Below are positions 21,658-31,162 of a stretch of 64,000 nt of DNA, in pieces. Position 1 is the stretch's first letter. Every line of letters starts with the position of its first letter. A model generated the notes under the pieces. It had not been told where the DNA came from, ran no database searches, and was given only the letters and a program-made list of their open reading frames with translations. Source of the DNA: Anodontia alba (taxonomy: Eukaryota > Mollusca > Bivalvia > Lucinida > Lucinidae); the NCBI GenBank assembly GCA_964016985.1, contig OZ024827.1:21407275-21471274 (forward strand), given 5' to 3'. The position numbers and the translations under genes are program-made.

Positions 21658-21930
21658 TATTTTGGTTTTCAACAAAAAGAAATTGATATTTACTTTTTCA
21701 TCAGCAAAAACGTGTTATGGATACAGTAAATGTCCTAAAATTTCAAACACCAGGAGCAGTCTGATCAGGGTCTACAGTGTTTACCATTCCACGAGGTGTT
21801 TTAAGAAACAGACGTATATAAAGCAAAATTTAGCCCCAAATACTATATGGAATTGTAGGATGTTTATGGTACTCGTTAGAAGTGCCTGTTAGAAGTGCTT
21901 TCCTGGAGCGCTTCCAATGATTGCCATGAC
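21658..21930. mobile_element. pal-A MITE interrupted by a TA-I element
   Basis: The left half runs to GTGTTATGGATA and the right half resumes at TACTCGTTAGAAGTGCC. The inserted sequence is 21724-21869. The right arm carries a short duplication of GTTAGAAGTGC. Confidence 0.65.
21724..21869. mobile_element. TA-I MITE, internally shortened
   Basis: Starts CAGTAAATGTCCTAAAATTT after a TA and ends GGATGTTTATGG before a TA. It contains only one hairpin arm (GAGCAGTCTGATCAGGG). Inserted at the GGGTACTC position of a pal-A core. Confidence 0.7.
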
Positions 21931-22113
21931 TATAGCTCAAGAGAAGAGAGGGTATCCACATATTTTTCTTATTCCTCCATGAAAACGTATGTTGAGGGTA
22001 CTCATTTAAAGTGTCTCAGTGAGGTTCTTCTAATGACTACCCACAACATAGTTATATTTTTGTGGAAAAATTAAGAAAAAGTTCAGGAATGCTCAGTTGA
22101 AAAATTTGCCTTA
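21931..22113. mobile_element. pal-A MITE
   Basis: Left ATAGCTCAAGAGAAGAGAGG, core CGTATGTTGAGGGTACTCAT, right ACCCACAACATAGTTATATT. Ends in TTGCCTTACATAGG, which merges with the next copy. Confidence 0.7.
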
Positions 22114-22230
22114 CATAGGCCTAGATAAGAGTGGGTATCGGGTTTATATTTTTCTTATTTCTCCACGAAAATATATGTTGTGGGTACTCATTAGAAGTCG
22201 AGGCGCTTCTAATGAGTACCCACAACATAT
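22114..22230. mobile_element. pal-A MITE, truncated at right
   Basis: CTAGATAAGAGTGGGTATCG, then the core hairpin. The loop is shortened (AGAAGTCGAGGCGCTTCT) and the copy stops at CCCACAACATAT. Confidence 0.7.
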
Positions 22231-22262
22231 CCAGTCAGACGTGCAGGCTGACTGAACCAACA

Positions 22263-22572
22263 CAGTGTTTGCATTAAGGGAAGTCTGGGAGTCAGAGACT
22301 CCCAAAAATTGTCCTGGGACTTCCAAAAATCAATGCCAGGAAGTCTGGGATTCCCAACTTTTAAAGATATTTAGTCATCTATAACAAAAATTTAGAATGA
22401 ATTTATGTATTATTTAGCTTAAGGATGGCAGTTTTACTCCATACATGAGAGTTTAAGAATAATTAGGTTTAATTCCTGAAATTGAGTGAAAAAATTTGAT
22501 CACCAGGACTTCCAGATATTGGAGCTAGGAAGTCCTGGGATTTCCTGATTTTGACAGTTAATGCAAGCACTG
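22263..22572. mobile_element. CAG...CTG element N1, 6-bp target duplication
   Basis: Ends CAGTGTTTGCATTAA and TTAATGCAAGCACTG. Flanks CCAACA at 22257-22262 and 22573-22578. The interior has repeated GGGAAGTCTGGGA-like words in both orientations. No ORF. Terminal CAGTG suggests hAT. Confidence 0.8.
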
Positions 22573-22778
22573 CCAACAAGGAAGGCACTTAAAGCAAGTT
22601 CAGGGGTTAGGGTCCTTTTCTCGTGTATGTCATCTCCCTATCTCAGGGATATGGCTCATCATAACTGAAATACTGTAGACAGGGCCATTAGATCTCAACT
22701 CAAACTTGTAAGAGGACTCACTCCAGCATTATGTTGTTATTTTTTTTTAGAAATAAGAAAAAAATATCAATACTGTTT

Positions 22779-23177
22779 CAGGGTTCGAAATTAACAGTAG
22801 CAAGTAGCAAATTTGCTACCTGAAAATTCAGTTTGCTACCTGGTCAAAGTGTTGGTAGCAAAAAGTTGCTACCTGGTGTTGTGCCCCAAACACTGTCAGC
22901 TTTAAGTGTTGTGAATGTCTTCAGTGCAGATTAGACTTGACATTTCATGGGAATTGTCTGCCAAGCAGACAATTCACATGTAATATCAAGCCTCATTTTT
23001 GCTGAAATAAGAAAAATACTTAGAAAATGCTGTCTGCTAAATATGCTTAGTGCTTGAAGGTTCAACCCATGGCATGGGGCAACACCTTTGGCTGCCATGT
23101 AGATGCATTTTGCTATCTACTTTCAGACCAGGTAGCAACTACTTGCTACTTGCCAATAAAGTTAATTTCTAATACTG
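22779..23177. mobile_element. CAG...CTG element N2 (CAGGGTTCGAAATTAAC type), 6-bp target duplication
   Basis: Ends CAGGGTTCGAAATTAAC and GTTAATTTCTAATACTG, flanked by CTGTTT at 22773-22778 and 23178-23183. The arms carry GTAGCAAGTAGCAAATTTGC-like words in inverted order. A CAGGGTTCGAAATTAAC end is a pattern I associate with hAT-type MITEs in animals. It is itself interrupted by a TTAA-D relic. Confidence 0.8.
22895..23070. mobile_element. TTAA-D MITE, decayed, nested in N2
   Basis: AGACTTGACATTTCATGGGA pairs loosely with TCACATGTAATATCAAGCC. GTCTGCTAAATATGCTTAGT marks the right end. TTAA flanks are no longer visible. Confidence 0.6.
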
Positions 23178-23413
23178 CTGTTTGTTGAAAAAAATTGTCT
23201 TACCTTGAGCTATGGAGTAATGATAATAATAATAAAAATTTCTATGCCATTGAACTCTTGTTTCATTAACAGATCAATGGGGTATAGCTTTCTCTTTGTT
23301 TTACCATAATAACAGAACATATATATTGGGAATCCAGGCCTTTGTAAACAGTGTAGAGCCATATCAGAACTCACAGAATATAGCATCCAGTCTGTCTGCA
23401 TCAGTTGCCGCTC

Positions 23414-24388
23414 AATTCATAGGGACATGGGTCATTGACATTTTTTTTTCTATTAAAACAGAAATATACAAAGTAGTTCCTTCAGCGTAGTTGTATGATT
23501 GACCAGGGAGGGAAGTTACATTGACACTGAAAGGTACCCTGACCTACTTTACACTCCGAATTCTAACAAGATAAAACGTATCGTTTCAAAACACTTATTC
23601 CCGTCTGTTCCCTAGGCATTCTAGTTTTCCTGCTTGTTACACAATATCCTTGGAATCCCTTGGAAATATATATATAATTGAGACTTTTTTCATCAATTAC
23701 TTTGTTCATTACTCCAGTTCCAGCAAGCCCGCACTTGCGCTCCACCCACAATTAAATTTGCATTCCTGAAGTGGATACTTCACAGGGAGTTTTCCTGCGT
23801 GTTACACAATATGCCCGGAATCGCTTAGAAATATATATAATCGAGATTTTTTCAACAATTACTTTGTTCATTACTCCAGTTCCAGCAAGCCCGCACTTGC
23901 GCTCCGCCCACATTTAAATTTGCATTCCTGAAGTGGATACTTCACAGGGACAAGTATTTTTGATTGGATGATGTAAATAAAAACTTTGACATAAATCAAA
24001 TCAGTACATTCGGCTCTGGAAAATACCCACTTTCGGAATGCAAATTTACTTGTGGGCAGAGTGTAAGTGCGGGCTTGCTGGAACTGATGAAATGAACAAT
24101 GTAGTTGTTGAAAAACGTCTCGATTATATATATTTCTAAGCAATTCCAGGGATTTTACATGTCACACAGGAAAACTAGGGTGTACAGGAAATAGACTGGG
24201 GCAAGTGTTTTGAAACGACACATTCGATCTTGTTAAAACGCGGCATGCAAAGTAGGTCAGAGTACCATTTGATGTCGATATTACTTTCCTCCCTGGTCAA
24301 TCATACAAGTACAGTGAAGGTACTATTTCTTATATTTCTGTTTTAATCAAAAAACAAAAAATGTCCATGACCCGTGTCCCTATGATTT
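23414..24388. mobile_element. Large foldback element, about 975 bp
   Basis: Outer ends AATTCATAGGGACATGGGTC and GACCCGTGTCCCTATGATTT are inverted, and the homology runs inward for about 360 bp on each side (GACCAGGGAGGGAAG against CTTTCCTCCCTGGTC). The left arm is longer because a 165-bp block is tandemly duplicated (23625-23789 and 23790-23952). No ORF with similarity. Class unknown. Confidence 0.8.
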
Positions 24389-24472
24389 AATCAGTGGTTT
24401 TTAGACACATCAACACAGAAAAAAAATAGACTATTTCACATTTAAGGACAAATATGGTAAGTAAATATGGGG

Positions 24473-24678
24473 TATGGTAAATGTCCTAAAATTTCCTACA
24501 CCAGAATTTCTGACTGAATGGCATAGGCAAACAGTGAAGACCCAGATCAGGAGCAGTCTGATCAGGGTCTACACTCTTTGCCATTCCACTTGGTAAAAAC
24601 AACTGTAAAAAAGGCAAAATTCATGCACAAAAAGTATCGAATAAAATGTTCTTCTGAGTTTAAGGACATTGACTGTAC
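24473..24678. mobile_element. TA-I MITE, free-standing copy
   Basis: Left TATGGTAAATGTCCTAAAAT, right TAAGGACATTGACTGTA. The core is AAACAGTGAAGACCCAGATC with partner GATCAGGGTCTACACTCTTT. Not inside another recognised element. Confidence 0.7.
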
Positions 24679-24778
24679 CAACATTTAGAGTAAATGTGGT
24701 ATATCTAAACTGGAGCCAATTATTCACCAGAGTGCAGCTGTCTGGTTTCTCTTTCTGCACTGCAAGTAGCATACCATA

Positions 24779-24973
24779 CCTCCAGATAAGACACTTTTTT
24801 CAACAAAAAAGTGTTCATATTTTTCTCATTTCTCCATGATAACATATATTGTGGGTACTTGTCAGAAGTGCCTCACCAAAGCACTTAAAATGAGTATGCA
24901 CACTACTTGGCACACTATATGTTTTTGTTGATAAATATGAAAAATTACTGTTGGATACCCCCACATATCTGGA
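24779..24973. mobile_element. pal-A MITE with altered loop
   Basis: CTCCAGATAAGACACTTTTT at left and CCCCCACATATCTGGA at right. The hairpin loop holds an extra CACTACTTGG segment. Confidence 0.7.
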
Positions 24974-25306
24974 AATACCATACACAATGCAGGAAAAGGG
25001 TCTTTATGCCATATAAGGGCAACGAAAGCCTGCAACAGCTGGCATTTTCTCACAGTCTGATGAGGGTTTTCATTGGCCATTTAAGGGGAATGGATTCTTT
25101 TTTCAGGGGAGGCAATTGTCAAAATTGTTTTTGTCCACTTCTGAAAAAGGGACTACTTCAAAAGGAAAGAATTTTCTCCCCCTCCTTTTAGAATAGACTC
25201 CTTTTCAGAAGGGAATAGTATGTAGGAAAGTAAACAGGAAGTAACAAAAGTTGTCATGTATTGTATTCAGTCCCTTTAACCCTTATCATGCTGACTATTA
25301 TTAAGA

Positions 25307-25346
25307 CAAGTGGCATATAAGAAGACCTCTTCTTATATGCCACTTG
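25307..25346. repeat. 40-bp perfect hairpin insertion with 7-bp flanking duplication
   Basis: CAAGTGGCATATAAGAAGA and its exact reverse complement are separated by CC. ATTAAGA flanks both sides (25300-25306 and 25347-25353). No other copy of the surrounding TTAA-E family has this block. Confidence 0.85.
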
Positions 25347-25394
25347 ATTAAGATGGTACGCCCATTTATAAATCTCAGCCAATCAGATTCCTTG

Positions 25395-25701
25395 TCGGCC
25401 TCGGTGGCTCAGGTGGATGCGCCTTCCGACTGGAGACCAGGAGGTTGTGGGTTCAACCCCCACCGAGGTCGGCAATATTCTTTCGTGGAGATTGATCATG
25501 AAATATTTTCTACCGTCATTCTCTCCCTTCCGCTGATTCAAGAAGGGCAGTTGTCAGTTTCTGGCAAAAGAATGTGCACAATACTGGTTAACCGCTCAGA
25601 GGACTAAGCCTGCCCTGTAAACGTATGCTTAAGTAAACAGACCACGCTCGACATGACCCCATTGGGTTGACTGGGCAGTAAAACCTCAACACAAACAAAC
25701 A
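25395..25701 (+). mobile_element. SINE-1 nested in TTAA-E, perfect 14-bp target duplication
   Basis: AATCAGATTCCTTG at 25381-25394 and 25702-25715 is TTAA-E sequence duplicated on insertion. Head GGCCTCGGTGGCTCAGGTGG, B box GGGTTCAACCC, tail ACCTCAACACAAACAAAC. Confidence 0.93.
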
Positions 25702-25928
25702 AATCAGATTCCTTGATCCAGATTGTTGATATAAATTCAGATACCAAATGGCAAACAGTGCAGATTCAGATCTGATCTGGATCTACACTGTTTGCAAAGG
25801 CAGTGTATATCCAGGCTCAGCAATACAAGGGTTAATTCTGCTACTGTAGAATGTGTCATCGAACTGAGAAGGCTATGGGTACACAAGGTGAACCATGGGT
25901 ACACATGGTGAACAGTGTCTAGGGCTTT

Positions 25929-26190
25929 TTATACCCTGCCTCTATAGTGGTGGGGTATGATGGTTTCACATTGTTTGTCTGTGTGTCTGTCCGTATTTTA
26001 GTTTACAGACAATAACGTGAGTAAATATCAATGGGTTGTCACCAAATTTGGTATGTGTATTGAAATTGTAAAGATTTGGTGTGGGATTGCTAATAGGAAA
26101 ATTTAGTCAATTTTTTGTTATCTGTCCGCCACAGGTTACAATCAGGGTGGTATTTCACCTTTTTATTTTACTACAAGTATAATATGCTTT
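25929..26190 (+). mobile_element. Bounded-array type element head, short copy
   Basis: Starts with a hairpin (TATACCCTGCC ... GGTGGGGTAT) followed by TTTGTCTGTGTGTCTGTCCG, the same layout as 31926 and 58973. The 3' limit is weak: AGGGTGGTATT near 26147 may be the inverted partner. No array units remain. Confidence 0.45.
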
Positions 26191-26214
26191 ACATAAAATT
26201 AGCTATGGTATTTA

Positions 26215-26350
26215 CCTTATGTATTGGGACAGACAGGCCTGAGCAAACAGTGCAGAAAGCAACACTGTTTGCCACTCAACCAGCAATTTTTAGAGACAAC
26301 ATCAAGTAGTAAATTGTACTTTTTCAAATTTTAGAACAAGTGTGGTAAGG
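26215..26350. mobile_element. F element, shortened, reversed
   Basis: TATGTATTGGGACAGACAGG, CAAACAGTGCAG with CACTGTTTGCCA, and TTTCAAATTTTAGAACAAGT follow the reverse order of family F. Most of the central hairpin is deleted. Confidence 0.6.
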
Positions 26351-26417
26351 AGTCGAGGTGTTGGAATACTTAACGTAAATACAGTACTGTATTTTTACCC
26401 TCAGTTTTGGGACTCCT

Positions 26418-26830
26418 TAACTCCAAACCATGTATGACCTAAAATTTGAACTAGTCCTGGGACATAGGTCTAGATAAGAGTGGGTATCAGGAAAAATAGT
26501 TTTCTTATTTCTCAATGAAAACATATGTTGTGGGTACTCAGTAGAAGTGCCTTGGCAAGGCGCTTCTAATGAGTCCCCACAGCATATGTTTTCGTCGAGA
26601 AATAAGAAAAATATAGATACTTTTTGGTTGAAAAAAAAAAAAGAAAAAAAAGCGCCTTATCAAGAGCTATGAGTCCATTTTACTACCTGTAGATTTATCT
26701 AAAAATTACTGGATGAGTGGCAAACAGTGTAGACCCTGATCAGACACAGCATTCTACACAGTCTGATCTGATCTGATCAATTTTTGCTCAGGCTCATCTG
26801 TCTGAGTACTCGGGGTAAGCAGAAAATTCA
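26418..26830. mobile_element. F element hosting a pal-A insertion
   Basis: The left part ends AATTTGAACTAGTCC; the right part resumes AGTCCATTTTACTACC. AGTCC (26453-26457, 26672-26676) flanks the insertion. The hairpin is imperfect (CAGTCTGATCTGATCTGATC stutter). Confidence 0.7.
26458..26671. mobile_element. pal-A MITE, reference copy, nested in F
   Basis: Family layout: outer ends CATAGGTCTAGATAAGAG and CTTATCAAGAGCTATG, then arms TTTCTTATTTCTCAATGAAA and GAGAAATAAGAAAAATAT. The core hairpin is CATATGTTGTGGGTACTC ... GCCTTGGCAAGGC. The element is about 200 bp and non-coding. At least 15 copies lie in the window. The 5-bp AGTCC flanks may be a target duplication, but other copies do not confirm this length. 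Confidence 0.8.
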
Positions 26831-26930
26831 CGTGAATCAAGACTATTTTCTCTGAAAAAATAAAAAAAAAAGTTATCTGCTACGAATTTTGGCTGGCACT
26901 TTAAGCGTCTAGAGATTAACATTGAGTAAA
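26825..26930. mobile_element. TTAA-D right-half fragment
   Basis: AATCAAGACTATTTTCTCTG, TTATCTGCTACGAATTTTGG and CTGGCACTTTAAGCG match the right half of the family. Confidence 0.5.
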
Positions 26931-27477
26931 AAAAAAAAAAAAAACAAAGTAAAATCTGCAAGCAAAAGCAAAGCTCCTGATTAGTCAGAGCAGTTCATTG
27001 CCAGTGGCACTATTGTTGCTAATGTGTATTACTTTTAATACATGAAAGAGTTCATATGTTTTAACAAAATTGTTTCCTGGTTTAAGCCTTGATTTTGTGA
27101 CATTTAAGCATGCCCTCTAGAAATATGACGCCTCAGTTTCTGTGCTGTAATACAATTTGATGTGCTGACAAATCTAAAATTGCATCAAGTTGCGTTTGTA
27201 AATGTGGGGAGAACTATATGTTAGCACAGTTTTTCCTAGTTTGTGTGTTCTGTCAAGTAATTAGCCTGATGAGTAGTAGTAGCATTGCATGATGCAGAAT
27301 TGTAGCAAACAACATTCTGAATTTTTTTTTTTTTTTTTTTTAGTTATTTTTCAGAGAAAGTAAGACTTAGCGTCTACATCAAGATGCTGTCTGATGCAGT
27401 TGTGATCAGCACTTTAGGACTTAAATTTCTTTTCCAAGCATATCTGCCCTTCACACTTCATTTTGACTAGTCCTGGA
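26931..27477. other. No gene; A-run and T-run only
   Basis: A-rich tract near 26929-26944 and a 20-bp T-run at 27322-27341. No ORF or shared repeat recognised between them. Confidence 0.45.
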
Positions 27478-27663
27478 CCAGGGAATATACTGTCTTTGCA
27501 AACTGTATATCCAGATCAGTTAGCTTTTTCAGATGCCAACTGATCTGGATCTGCACTGTTTATCATTTAGTATGTGAATTTATATCAACAACCTGGATCA
27601 AGTAATCTGATTGGCTGAAAATTGGAATTTGGCGTGGCATCTTAATTCATTCAGCATGACAAG
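27478..27663. mobile_element. TTAA-E MITE fragment fused to a SINE-3
   Basis: Reverse orientation; hairpin AGATCAGTTAGCTTTTTCAG with its partner. The end CAGCATGACAAG passes directly into GTGGTTAGCAC of SINE-3, so the terminal GGG-TTAA is missing. The shared CAAG may mark an illegitimate junction. Confidence 0.65.
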
Positions 27664-28032
27664 TGGTTAGCACTCCTTTTGATCACAAGACTCTGGATCA
27701 GAATCCCACTGAAGGCGGGTTTCAGCTTATGACTGTACCACTCTTTATTGCACAGAGCTTTTCATTACCACCCTTCAATCATCTTGATATGACTTAGATA
27801 ATGTTAAATCTTGTCCTGCTGAATAAATTAAGATGCCACGCCTACTTCTAATTTTCAGCCAATCAGATTACTTGATCCGGATTGTTGCTATAAATTCACA
27901 TACTTAATAGCAAACAGTGCAGATCCAGATCAGTTGGCTTCTGAAGAAGCCAACTGATCTGGATCTACACTGTTTGCAAAGGCAGGACAAGGGTTAAAAG
28001 GGACAAAAAGTACCAAATCATCATAATGCTTC
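27664..28032 (+). mobile_element. SINE-3 split by a TTAA-E MITE
   Basis: TGGTTAGCACTCCTTTTGAT, B-box region GGATCAGAATCCCACTG, GCTTATGACTGTACCACTC and TTAGATAATG precede the MITE; AAAGGGACAAAAAGTACCAAA follows. Description of SINE-3 at 57658-57864. Confidence 0.75.
27808..27993. mobile_element. TTAA-E MITE nested in SINE-3
   Basis: TTAA at 27804-27807 and 27994-27997. The left end is mutated (ATCTTGTCCTGCTGAA). It lacks the TATATCC segment near the right end. Confidence 0.85.
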
Positions 28033-28076
28033 ATTTTGAAGATTTTGTGCAGCCAACAGCAGTACAACAAGGTACT

Positions 28077-28373
28077 CTATGGCTCAGTTGGATGTGACTG
28101 TCTGCTGGTGATCAGGACATGGGTTTGATCCCTGCCACATCAGGCAACATTCTTCCATGATTGTGAATGAAATATTTTCTCTGGTCATTCTCTCCCTTTC
28201 GCTGATGCAAGAAGGGCACTTGTCAGTTTCTGGAAAAAAATGTACACAAGTACTGGTCAACCGCTTTGAGGACTAAGTCTGCCCAGGGAAAGAGTAGTTA
28301 AGGAAACTGACTGGCTCAACATGACCATAATAGTGTTGACTGGGCTGTAAAATGGTAGACCAACCGAATCTTA
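28077..28373 (+). mobile_element. SINE-1, older subfamily, with unusually long flanking repeats
   Basis: A-box region TATGGCTCAGTTGGATGTGA, B-box region GGGTTTGATCCCTG, tail TGACTGGGCTGTAAAATGG. Flanks 28033-28076 and 28374-28418 are about 44-bp direct repeats of each other at roughly 85 per cent by eye (ATTTTGTGCAGCCAACAGCA against ATCTTGTGCTGCCAACTGCA). Confidence 0.75.
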
Positions 28374-28418
28374 ATTTTTGAAAATCTTGTGCTGCCAACT
28401 GCAGTACTACAGGGTACT

Positions 28419-28680
28419 TATTATCAGTCCTTTTTAATTTTCTTTTTTATATATTCATCGGTTTTCTTCATATGTTCGTCTTTCAGATGAGAATATTTTC
28501 GTTAGACATAGTTATTTTCTTAGCAGAAAATCAATAAAATCTGAATTGGCTTAGCAACTGTGCAGAATTTATATCTCATTCTTTGTCAGAAAAAAGAAAA
28601 ATCATGGTATTTGATCAAGGCACATCATAGCTCTACAAAAATCAAAATTTTTTTGTTTGCAGGGGTTAGGATTGTAAACA
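28419..28680. other. No feature recognised
   Basis: AT-rich stretch with no shared repeat or credible ORF. Confidence 0.4.
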
Positions 28681-28875
28681 AGGAATTGTTAAGGTGGAGT
28701 ATTTGGTGATAATTCTGGGATAATTTTTCTATTTCTGCATAAAAACATATGTTGTGGGTACTCAGAAGTGCCTTGCCGAGGCGCTTCTAATGAGTACCCA
28801 CAACATATGTTTATATGGAGAACTGGAGAAAATTATCCCCAAATTATCACAAAATACTCCACCTTAACAATTCCT
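28681..28875. mobile_element. pal-C MITE, long near-perfect palindrome
   Basis: Outer arms AGGAATTGTTAAGGTGGAGT and ACTCCACCTTAACAATTCCT are exact. Next come GATAATTCTGGGATAATTTT and its partner, then the same CATATGTTGTGGGTACTC core as pal-A. Arms pair for about 90 bp. Related copies with CAGAGGACTTGTT ends are at 32242 and 36703. Confidence 0.85.
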
Positions 28876-29075
28876 CTGGTAAAATATTTGAACTTGTCTG
28901 GTTACTCATTACATTTCCATTCGAGGGTCCAGAATACGTTTTTGATGGTAAAACAGGAGTGAGGGAGAGATGTGTGGTTGAGGGGTGGAATATTAAAAGT
29001 TATATTTTTTGGAGTCTTGGGGATTTCTTTTAATTCTTTTGACAGAATCAAGAACAAATTTGATTATGACTTAGC

Positions 29076-29591
29076 CATACATCTGGATAAGGTGTATTTT
29101 TTTCCATCCAAACAAATATTGATGTTTTACTTATTTCTCCATGAAAACATATGTTGTGGGTACTAATTAGAAGTGCCTTGCTGAGGCACTCATAATGAAT
29201 CCCACAACATAACGTATTCTGACATAAATATTTCCTGATAACCCCTTGTATTTGGAGCTTTGTTTGTTTGTTTGTGTTGAGGTTTTACGGCCCAGTCAAC
29301 CCAATGGGGTCATGTCGAGCGCGGTCAGTTTACCTAAGCACACGTTTACTGGGCAGGGTTAGTCCTCTAAGCGGTTAACCAGCATTGTGCACATTCTTTG
29401 GCCAGAAACTGACAACTGCCCTTCTTGAATCAGCGGAAGGGAGAGAATGACCATAGAAAATATTTCATGATCAATTTCCACGAAAGAATGTTGCCGACCT
29501 CGGCGGGGGTTGAACCCGCGACCTCCTGGTCTCCAGTCGGACGGCGCATCCAACTGAGCCACCGAGGCCGGCTGTATTTGGAGCTATGGAC
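29076..29591. mobile_element. pal-A MITE interrupted by SINE-1
   Basis: Left CATACATCTGGATAAGG, core CATATGTTGTGGGTACTAAT, right TTTGGAGCTATGG after the SINE. The two parts join at the duplicated TGTATTTGGAGCT. Confidence 0.8.
29260..29572 (-). mobile_element. SINE-1, minus strand, perfect 13-bp target duplication
   Basis: TGTATTTGGAGCT at 29247-29259 and 29573-29585. On the minus strand: GGCCTCGGTGGCTCAGTTGG, GCGGGTTCAACCCC, and tail ACCTCAACACAAACAAACAA. One of the best preserved copies. Confidence 0.93.
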
Positions 29592-29596
29592 ATAGT

Positions 29597-29820
29597 TACA
29601 CCAAAACCTTTTTATAACACTATTGTCGGGGGCCATAGCATAAACCGTGTAAGTTAAACAACCGTGTTATATCCAAACAAAAATGTATAGATTATATTGA
29701 AAAATGACCATTTATGGTCATTTTTCAATATAATCTATGCATTTTGGGGGTCCATATTTGAACTGTGTTATTTCCAAAACTGTGTTAAGAAGAACCGTGT
29801 TATAAAGAGGTTGAAGTGTA
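29597..29820. mobile_element. TA-G MITE copy 1
   Basis: Ends TACACCAAAACCTTTTTATA and TATAAAGAGGTTGAAGTGTA. The central hairpin AAATGACCATTTATGGTCATTT is perfect. 224 bp, TA at both ends. Second copy 55430-55652. Confidence 0.82.
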
Positions 29821-30246
29821 CTAGCTCAAGATAACTGGTGTACTCATGAAATAAAAGTTTCCATGAAAATGTGGAATCCCTTCAGTGAGGCAATGCCATC
29901 GATTGCTGGAAACATAAGTTCAGCTAGCTCAAAGATGGTCGGCTCTCTTCACTAAACAGTGGCCATAACTTTTTACTGTCCAAAAAGCTTTTGAAATTTG
30001 GAATAGTTTTCATCTGCAAGCATGCTTTCCAGCCCTCACAACGACCACCCCGCCTCACCCCTAACTACATGTCATGGGGAAAGTGCAGGAGAAATTATAA
30101 GGTTTATCCAAACCTGCTAGGTGATGTGTTCATGCCAAAAATGTTTCTAAAAAATGATTATGTACAGCATGCTTCAAAACATGATATACTGGTTTGTTTG
30201 CCCTACATATTTGGACACCTTAAACCCTTAACTTTCTTGTCCTTAA

Positions 30247-30451
30247 CCCTTGTCCTGCTGAATAAATTAAGATGCCACACCAGCTTCTAATTGTCAGCCA
30301 ATCAGATTACTTGATCTGGATTGTTGCTATAAATTCACATACTTAACAGCAAACAGTGCGGATCCAGATCAGGTGGCTTCTTCAGAAGCCAGTTGATCTG
30401 GATCTACACTGTTTGCAAAGGCAGGGTATATCCTGGTTCAGCAGAACAAGG
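30247..30451. mobile_element. TTAA-E MITE
   Basis: TTAA at 30243-30246 and 30452-30455. One hairpin arm has drifted (AGGTGGCTTCTTCAGAAGCC against AGTTGATC). Confidence 0.85.
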
Positions 30452-30611
30452 GTTAATTTTGAACAATCATTACTGCCTGTTTTGACTCTTAAAACTACTG
30501 AAAGAGTGAACAGTAGTGTAGATCCTGATAATAGATGTGATATTGTGTGGAATCAGAATCTACACTGTTTTCTCGGACATGGATACCATATTGAAACTAA
30601 ATATTCAGATA

Positions 30612-30815
30612 CCTAACTCCTCACTATACTTGTCCTAAAAATTTGGACAGATCTTTTTTTCTACCAGTAATGTTGATAAGTTTAAAAACTTGTGAATTAA
30701 TATCAAACAGTGTAGACCCTGATCAGATGCCACATTCTGTTGCATCTGATCTGGGTCTACACTGTTTGCTGAGACAGACCTGCCTGTCCAAATACCTAGG
30801 CAAAATATGACAGGT
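30612..30815. mobile_element. F element, full hairpin
   Basis: ACTATACTTGTCCTAAAAAT at left and CCAAATACCTAGGCAAAATA at right. Core CAAACAGTGTAGACCCTGAT against ATCTGGGTCTACACTGTTTG, with loop ATTCTGTTGC. End similarity to TA-I (GTCCTAAAATTT) suggests a TA-type element. Confidence 0.75.
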
Positions 30816-30930
30816 GCATTTTCATTAAATGTGGCTCAAATTATTTACTAAACTATATTCAGAGATCAGTATGTCATTTAGGCAGATATCCAAAATGATA
30901 TAAATTTCTCATTCTAAAACTTTGCATATT

Positions 30931-31162
30931 TGAGCCAGCACACAAGGAAAGGGACCTTATGTTTTCCAGTTTGTGGGTCTTCAGATGCGCAAAAGCAGTC
31001 CCCTTTTTCGGCTACAGAAATGCAATTTTGCCTGAAGCTTCCTGAAGGTCTCTATTAATGTCATGAACAGCAAAGGCTCTGGCAAGACTGCCCTTATGCA
31101 CAGGCTCGTCTGAGCCTTTGCTGGTCGCCATTGTTATTACCCTTTTCTCGTGTGCTGGCTCA
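30931..31162. mobile_element. Element Q with 23-bp inverted ends
   Basis: TGAGCCAGCACACAAGGAAA at left and TTTTCTCGTGTGCTGGCTCA at right. 232 bp, single copy. Interior words such as AGGCTCGTCTGAGCC form a small hairpin. No ORF or clear target duplication. Confidence 0.6.

Larger units (their letters stand above)
22735..23236. mobile_element. pal-A right-half fragment hosting an hAT-like insertion
   Basis: AGAAATAAGAAAAAAATATC precedes and GTTGAAAAAAATTGTCTTAC plus GAGCTATGG follows the insertion at 22779-23177. Joined, they give the normal right half of pal-A. Confidence 0.65.
25280..25831. mobile_element. TTAA-E MITE with two nested insertions
   Basis: TTAA at 25276-25279 and 25832-25835. 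The element is expanded from about 205 to 552 bp by a SINE-1 (25395-25701) and by a 40-bp perfect hairpin (25307-25346). Confidence 0.85.

Noticed and set aside
29359..29636. ORFs repeated at 25344, 29359 and 37836 (DAPSDWRPGG-like)
   Set aside because: All lie across SINE-1 heads; the shared peptide is a by-product of the tRNA-like region and adjacent sequence.
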